Source of the DNA: Adhaeribacter pallidiroseus
GTDB taxonomy: Bacteria; Bacteroidota; Bacteroidia; Cytophagales; Hymenobacteraceae
Length of the DNA: 64,000 bases
NCBI RefSeq assembly: GCF_003340495.1
Contig: NZ_QASA01000001.1
Location: 4,526,001 to 4,590,000, forward strand
Direction: 5' to 3'
Shown: one piece after another, positions 59,447-64,000 of the stretch
Layout of the letters: each line of letters opens with the position of its first letter
Numbering within the stretch: position 1 is the stretch's first letter
Notes under the pieces: generated by a model
Databases searched by the model: none
Told to the model about the DNA's origin: nothing
What the model saw: only the letters and a program-made list of their open reading frames with translations
Translations under genes and position numbers: made by a program

Positions 59447-60931
59447 TTAATAACCAGGGTTTTGCTTCAGATTCGGATTTAAAGATAACTGGCTTTGCGG
59501 AATAGGGAACAAGATTCGCGTTTCCGGAGAAGCATCTTTAAACTTACGGGCAGAAGTGAACTTTCCAAAGCGGATAAGATCTTGCCGGCGATGACACTCC
59601 CAAGCCAGTTCGCGGCCCCGTTCTGCTAAGATCATGTCTTCGGTAAGGGTAGTAAAAGGATCCACGCCCCGCAGGGTTCTAATCGTATTAAAATCTTCTA
59701 GAGCTAAGGCAGTGTTCCCATTGCGGAAATGAGCTTCGCCGCGCATCAAAATTACATCGCCCAGCCGGAAGATAACAAAGTCATTATCTTGATCCGCACT
59801 AGAATTGTTACGCTGAATTTCGTACTTCTGGCTTCTGGCCCCCGCTGACCGGGCTACGATTCCCGCAGGCATTTCAAACTGCGGTATTTCGGGAGTAAAT
59901 GTCAGATGTACCCCATCGTCCAGCAGCGGAGAACCATCCGCTTTAAACTGTGGCCCTACGATCCACATTTTTTTGCGTACATCTTTTTCCTCGAAGGAAT
60001 TATAAAACTCGGCTAAAGTAGCAAAACCATTCCACGGAGCCTGGTTCAGATTGTAAGTAAGCTGGTTGGCATAGTGCAGGGTTTTCATTTCGATATTCAT
60101 CCCACCCTTTTTGCTATTATCAAACGGGGTAGCCAGAATAATTTCCGGAGAGGTTTCGTTGGTGACGCTAAAAGTAGAGAGGAAGTTAGCCGGTAATGAA
60201 AACTTGCCCGAACTAATAATTAAATCGCATTGCTCAATTGCCTTCGCCCATTGCGGCGTACCCGTATAAACCTGCGCGTTTAAATACATTTTGGCTAAAA
60301 TCATGTGTGCCACGTACTTATTCATCCGGCCATATTGGGCACCACCTACTGTCTCAGGTAAGTCGGGTAAATTAGCTAGCAGTTCTTTCTCTACGTAAGC
60401 GTACACTTCAGGCCTACTTTTTTGGGCTGGACTTTCGCCACCGAGTTGTTCGGCAATAATTACGTTACCAAAGTTATCCATGGCAATGTAATGATAGAAA
60501 GCCCTCAAGGTTTTTAATTGAGCCACGATCGTTTTATCAGTCGTTATAGCTGGATTAGCGAGTTGCTGATTAATACTGGTAACGTTATTGTAAACAAAAG
60601 TCCAAAGGCCATTAAATCGCCCATCATCGGTGGAGGGGCTCCAAGTATGCTGGTACAAGCGTTTCCAGGCATCACCATCTTTCCAGTCGCCGCCACGGGT
60701 AGGTACAATTTGTTCGTCGGTGGTAGTGTTCAGATCATGGTAATTACCAAAGTAACCAGCTAAACCACCGTAAAGCGGCCCCACCAAGGTTTCTAATTGT
60801 TCCGGATTTTTGCCATATAGCTCCTGTGGAATTTGGTCGCTCACTTCTTCGTCCAGATTCGTGCACGATTGAACTATAGATAACCCAATAGCAGAACCTA
60901 TTAGTAAAAGATATCTATTATATGTATTCAT
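59447..60931 (-). CDS. RagB/SusD family nutrient-binding lipoprotein
   Basis: The signal peptide ends in the lipobox LSIVQSC at about residue 23. The 494-residue protein has the SusD layout: helical TPR-like N-terminal half (LKTLRAFYHYIAMDNFGNV, ILAKMYLNAQVYTGTPQW) and the C-terminal RagB block (VILMRGEAHFRNGNTALAL, FNTIRTLRGV, ILAERGRELAWECHRRQDL, FPIPQSQLSLNPNLKQNPGY). It would sit as a lid on the SusC barrel and capture the substrate. It starts 80 bases after susC. Confidence 0.95.
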   Translation of the reverse strand: MNTYNRYLLLIGSAIGLSIVQSCTNLDEEVSDQIPQELYGKNPEQLETLVGPLYGGLAGYFGNYHDLNTTTDEQIVPTRGGDWKDGDAWKRLYQHTWSPSTDDGRFNGLWTFVYNNVTSINQQLANPAITTDKTIVAQLKTLRAFYHYIAMDNFGNVIIAEQLGGESPAQKSRPEVYAYVEKELLANLPDLPETVGGAQYGRMNKYVAHMILAKMYLNAQVYTGTPQWAKAIEQCDLIISSGKFSLPANFLSTFSVTNETSPEIILATPFDNSKKGGMNIEMKTLHYANQLTYNLNQAPWNGFATLAEFYNSFEEKDVRKKMWIVGPQFKADGSPLLDDGVHLTFTPEIPQFEMPAGIVARSAGARSQKYEIQRNNSSADQDNDFVIFRLGDVILMRGEAHFRNGNTALALEDFNTIRTLRGVDPFTTLTEDMILAERGRELAWECHRRQDLIRFGKFTSARKFKDASPETRILFPIPQSQLSLNPNLKQNPGY

Positions 60932-61010
60932 TTTCTTAATCTTTATTAGTTTTAATTACATTAATCAGTTTTAGATCAGATGCATCTAATACAAAACAAT
61001 GGATTCATCA

Positions 61011-64000
61011 CTAGAATGTTACATTAACCCCTAGTTGATAAGATCTGGTTTTCGGATAAATACTTCGGTTATCCAGACCTACAGAGTTAAGCTGTTGGCT
61101 GCGGCCATTATCCCGTAAATCGCCTTTTACTTCTAGTTCTGGATCTACACCTTTGTATTTCGTTATAACAAACAAGTTATTACCGCCTGCATAAATACGG
61201 GCATTTTTAAATATTTTGCTATCCCCTATCGGCACGTTATAACCAATTTGCCAGTTATCTAAGCGTACAAAAGAGGCGTTTTCTAAAAATAAATCTGATA
61301 ATTGGTTAGTGCTGTAATTAGCGGGGAACCCGGTAACATCGGTAAGCTGGTTGCTTTCCAAAACACTGCCCGGAATAGTTACATTAGAATAGGTATTATT
61401 TAAAATTTTGTTACCAAACACTCCCCGTAACTGAAAGTTTAAATCAAAATTGCCATATTGGAAAGTATTGATAAAAGCGGCCGTGAAACGAGGCTGAGCG
61501 GTACCGCTATATTTTAATTTAGCCTTGCCGTACTCGGTAACGGGTTCAGTACTGCCACCATTTTTTTCCGGATCGCCTTCTAATAACACTTCCCCTTTAT
61601 CAGAGAATCCCACAAAATGAGGGATATAGAATTCACCCAAAGGACGACCTGCTTCTAATTGGGAAGCAAATACATTGGATAAACCCCGGCCACCGAAATC
61701 GTTATAACGCACAATACCCACATCAAACTGATCGTTTTTCAGGCTCTCAATTCTGTTTTTATAAGCCGAACCCACTAAACGGGTATTCCAGGTAAATTTA
61801 CCACTCCGGATAATATCGGTATTTAAAGAAACCTCAATACCTTTATTGCTCATTTCGCCTACGTTAGCGGTAATTGTATTTACGAAGTATGTAACGCCAT
61901 CTGCTGACACATTATAATTATATAACATATCTTTGGTACGCTTGTCGTAAATATCAATAGTACCGGTTACGCGGTCAAATAGAGTAAAGTCGAGACCAAC
62001 GTTAGCTTGCTGAATAACTTCCCATTTCAGGTCAGGATTCCTGTTTTGGGTAGCGCCATAACCTGGCAAGAAGTCTCCGACTTTACCATCGTAGTAAGTA
62101 CCCTGAGGACCATAAAGTAATAAGGATTGATAAGGCGCAATACCTTCGGAGTTACCAGTTTGCCCCCAGCCGGCGCGTAATTTTAAATTTGTAACAGCGG
62201 TAGTACCTTGTAAAAAGCTTTCGTTAGATATGTTCCAGCCAGCGGCAAAGGAAGGAAATAATGCTCGCTTATTGTTAGCTCCAAATTTAGAACTACCATC
62301 TTGGCGCAGAGTAGCGGTAATATTATAGCGATTAAGCAGGTTAAAGGTAGTACGGCCAAAGAAAGAAACTAAAGTTGTACGATTGCGGTACGAACCGGTA
62401 TATCCGGAGCTAGGATTAATTAAAGTACCTCTGCCTTGCGATAAGTTGTTATAACCAAAAATATCGTACAAACCCTGTACAAAATCATTATTTCCAGCAC
62501 CAAATCCATCGTTTACGTTATCCTGGTACGAATAGCCACCTAATATGTTAAAGTTACTGGTTTCGCCAAAGCCTTTGGTGTACGAAGCCGTTAACTCCAG
62601 TAACTTATTATTCGTTTGGTAAAGAGCCCGGGAAGCCCCCCCCTGACCGTATAAACCGGGAATATCGCCGTTGTACGCCTGACTATTAACGGCATTTTCG
62701 TTACGCAATGCTCCATTTACTCCTAATACTAAACCGTTTAGTACTTCGTATCTAACGTTTAAGCCCCCGATTAACACTCTTTTCAGTTCATCGTTCAGGT
62801 AATTGTTCTGCATTGCCACCGGGTTTAGTAAATCGAAACTTCCCGGAATAGCGTAGTAGGAGCCATCTGGATTGCGTATCGGCAGGGTTGGTAAATACAG
62901 AATGGCCCGGTTCAAAATATCATCACTCTTGTTTTCCTGATCGGTTTGGGTGTAAGATAAGCTATATTGCACATTTAACCGGCCATCCAGCGCTTTCTGA
63001 TCCAGGTTAACCCGGCCGGTCATCCGGTCGAAGCCGGTTTTCTTAATAATACCTTCCCGCTTGATATAGTCTAAGGAGCCCCGATATGAAAAATTTTCGC
63101 CACCGCCGGTAATAGCTAAGTTGTGGTTATTAGTATAAGCTACGCGGGTAATTTCTTTAAACCAGTCGGTGCTGTAGCCATTACCACTTGCATCTTTGGG
63201 AAATTTTAAATTATCACTCAGCGAAGCTTCGCCTTTTACCCGGGTTACTTCGGCCCGGAACTGATCGCCATCTAATAAGTCTAAACGGTTGGAGATATGT
63301 TCAATCCCTACGTAGTTGTTAAAGGTTACCGAAGTAGTACCGGCTTTTCCACGTTTAGTAGTAATAATAATAACGCCGTTTGCCGCCCGCGAACCATAAA
63401 TAGCCGTAGCCGAAGCATCTTTGAGCACGTCCATGGTTTCAATATCGTTCGGCGATATACTGTTAATGGGCACCCCAATAATTCCATCTACCACGTATAA
63501 AGGATCACTGCCGCCCGCTAGTGAAGTATACCCCCGTAAACGAATAGTAGGTGAGCCGTTTGGGTCGCCGGAAGGCTGCGTAATAACCAAACCCGCTACT
63601 TTACCTTGAATCGCCTGTAAAGGATTAGGATTAATACCCGAGTTAAAATCCTTAGCCGAAACCTGGGTAACAGCACCCGTTACATCCGCTTTTTTTTGCG
63701 TGCCATAACCTACTACCACTACTTCTTGAAGGGCTTTGGTATCTTCCGAAAGCGCAATATTAATGGTTCCCGGGCCGGTAAAAGGTTTTTCCTGAGAAGT
63801 ATAACCAATGAAAGAAACAACCAGGGTACCTGATGCTTCTGGTACAGACAAGCTAAAAGTTCCATCAGCTCCAGTTGTTGCGCCTACAGAAGCCGAACCT
63901 TTTAAAACCACCGTAGCTCCGGGTACTGCTCCGCCGGCTGCATCGGTAACCTTGCCCGTAATTTGCCAATCAATGGTTTTCGTGTAAGAATAAGTTGGCT
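61011..64000 (-). CDS. SusC/RagA TonB-linked outer membrane protein, 5' end missing
   Basis: The frame is open to the window edge (an internal GTG near 63911 is not the start), so signal peptide and N-terminus lie outside. The visible part begins with a CarboxypepD_reg-like domain (ITGKVTDAAGGAVPGATV), then the SusC-type plug (VVVGYGTQKKADVTGAV, DASATAIYGSRAANGVIIIT) and a barrel ending KTRSYQLGVNVTF. With SusD it forms a TonB-powered importer of oligomers or peptides. The nature of the substrate is not apparent. Confidence 0.94.
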   Translation of the reverse strand, partial: PTYSYTKTIDWQITGKVTDAAGGAVPGATVVLKGSASVGATTGADGTFSLSVPEASGTLVVSFIGYTSQEKPFTGPGTINIALSEDTKALQEVVVVGYGTQKKADVTGAVTQVSAKDFNSGINPNPLQAIQGKVAGLVITQPSGDPNGSPTIRLRGYTSLAGGSDPLYVVDGIIGVPINSISPNDIETMDVLKDASATAIYGSRAANGVIIITTKRGKAGTTSVTFNNYVGIEHISNRLDLLDGDQFRAEVTRVKGEASLSDNLKFPKDASGNGYSTDWFKEITRVAYTNNHNLAITGGGENFSYRGSLDYIKREGIIKKTGFDRMTGRVNLDQKALDGRLNVQYSLSYTQTDQENKSDDILNRAILYLPTLPIRNPDGSYYAIPGSFDLLNPVAMQNNYLNDELKRVLIGGLNVRYEVLNGLVLGVNGALRNENAVNSQAYNGDIPGLYGQGGASRALYQTNNKLLELTASYTKGFGETSNFNILGGYSYQDNVNDGFGAGNNDFVQGLYDIFGYNNLSQGRGTLINPSSGYTGSYRNRTTLVSFFGRTTFNLLNRYNITATLRQDGSSKFGANNKRALFPSFAAGWNISNESFLQGTTAVTNLKLRAGWGQTGNSEGIAPYQSLLLYGPQGTYYDGKVGDFLPGYGATQNRNPDLKWEVIQQANVGLDFTLFDRVTGTIDIYDKRTKDMLYNYNVSADGVTYFVNTITANVGEMSNKGIEVSLNTDIIRSGKFTWNTRLVGSAYKNRIESLKNDQFDVGIVRYNDFGGRGLSNVFASQLEAGRPLGEFYIPHFVGFSDKGEVLLEGDPEKNGGSTEPVTEYGKAKLKYSGTAQPRFTAAFINTFQYGNFDLNFQLRGVFGNKILNNTYSNVTIPGSVLESNQLTDVTGFPANYSTNQLSDLFLENASFVRLDNWQIGYNVPIGDSKIFKNARIYAGGNNLFVITKYKGVDPELEVKGDLRDNGRSQQLNSVGLDNRSIYPKTRSYQLGVNVTF

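Noticed and set aside
63911-63911. GTG start for the SusC protein
   Set aside because: The frame continues to the window edge and encodes the expected first strands of the CarboxypepD-like domain, so the true start lies outside.

Overview
The window looks like chromosomal DNA from a Bacteroidota bacterium of the order Cytophagales, most like the Hymenobacteraceae (for example Adhaeribacter or relatives). This is judged from gene content only. The evidence is a SusC/SusD pair, a TonB receptor with STN and carboxypeptidase-like domains, a DUF4249 lipoprotein, a type IX secretion (T9SS) sorting domain, a fused DAHP synthase-chorismate mutase, many lipoproteins, and promoter-like boxes of the Bacteroidota form TTTG-N19-21-TAnnTTTG.

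Layout. 1-1650: 5' part of a CHASE3/multi-PAS sensor kinase (-). 2345-2968: small lipoprotein (-). 3489-6860: aromatic amino acid operon pheA - aminotransferase - DAHP synthase/chorismate mutase (+). It is preceded by a short leader peptide with eight consecutive Phe/Tyr codons and by an intrinsic terminator ending 2 nt before pheA, which is the layout of a ribosome-mediated attenuator. 6897-8279: M28 peptidase (-). 8537-13028: BlaI-like repressor and two M56 (BlaR1-like) membrane proteases carrying TonB C-terminal-like repeats (+). 13110-25439: surE, exported hypotheticals, DsbD, a YjdF-like protein, two OmpA-family lipoproteins, accD (with a -1 frameshift at an A AAA AAG heptamer) and a cystathionine gamma-synthase. 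25669-26520: VTT-domain protein and tRNA-Arg. 26640-27400: decayed ISL3-type transposase. 27595-33476: complete rRNA operon on the minus strand (16S, tRNA-Ile, tRNA-Ala, 23S, 5S) with repeated promoter-like modules upstream. 33975-41268: operon of a frameshifted exported protein, STN-type TonB receptor, DUF4249 lipoprotein and MG2-like protein. 41281-49519: sorbosone dehydrogenase-like lipoprotein, glpD, a T9SS-sorted repeat protein with a frameshift, and a DctA-type symporter. 50037-50938: complete IS5-family element with terminal inverted repeats and a TTA target duplication. 50980-64000: minus-strand cluster running SusC (partial), SusD, two very large FG-GAP/ASPIC-UnbV lipoproteins and a vanadium haloperoxidase/PAP2-type lipoprotein.

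How the parts work together. The aromatic operon supplies the entry step, the branch-point mutase and the Phe branch, and appears to sense charged tRNA-Phe/Tyr through its leader. The BlaI/M56 group looks like a proteolysis-relieved repressor circuit. The SusCD-VCBS-peroxidase cluster resembles a polysaccharide utilisation locus without glycoside hydrolases.

Caution: three genes (accD, the exported protein at 33975, and the T9SS protein at 44852-47814) each lack one base in a homopolymer run. Homopolymer under-calling in the assembly is the simplest common cause, and the frameshifts should be read with that in mind.
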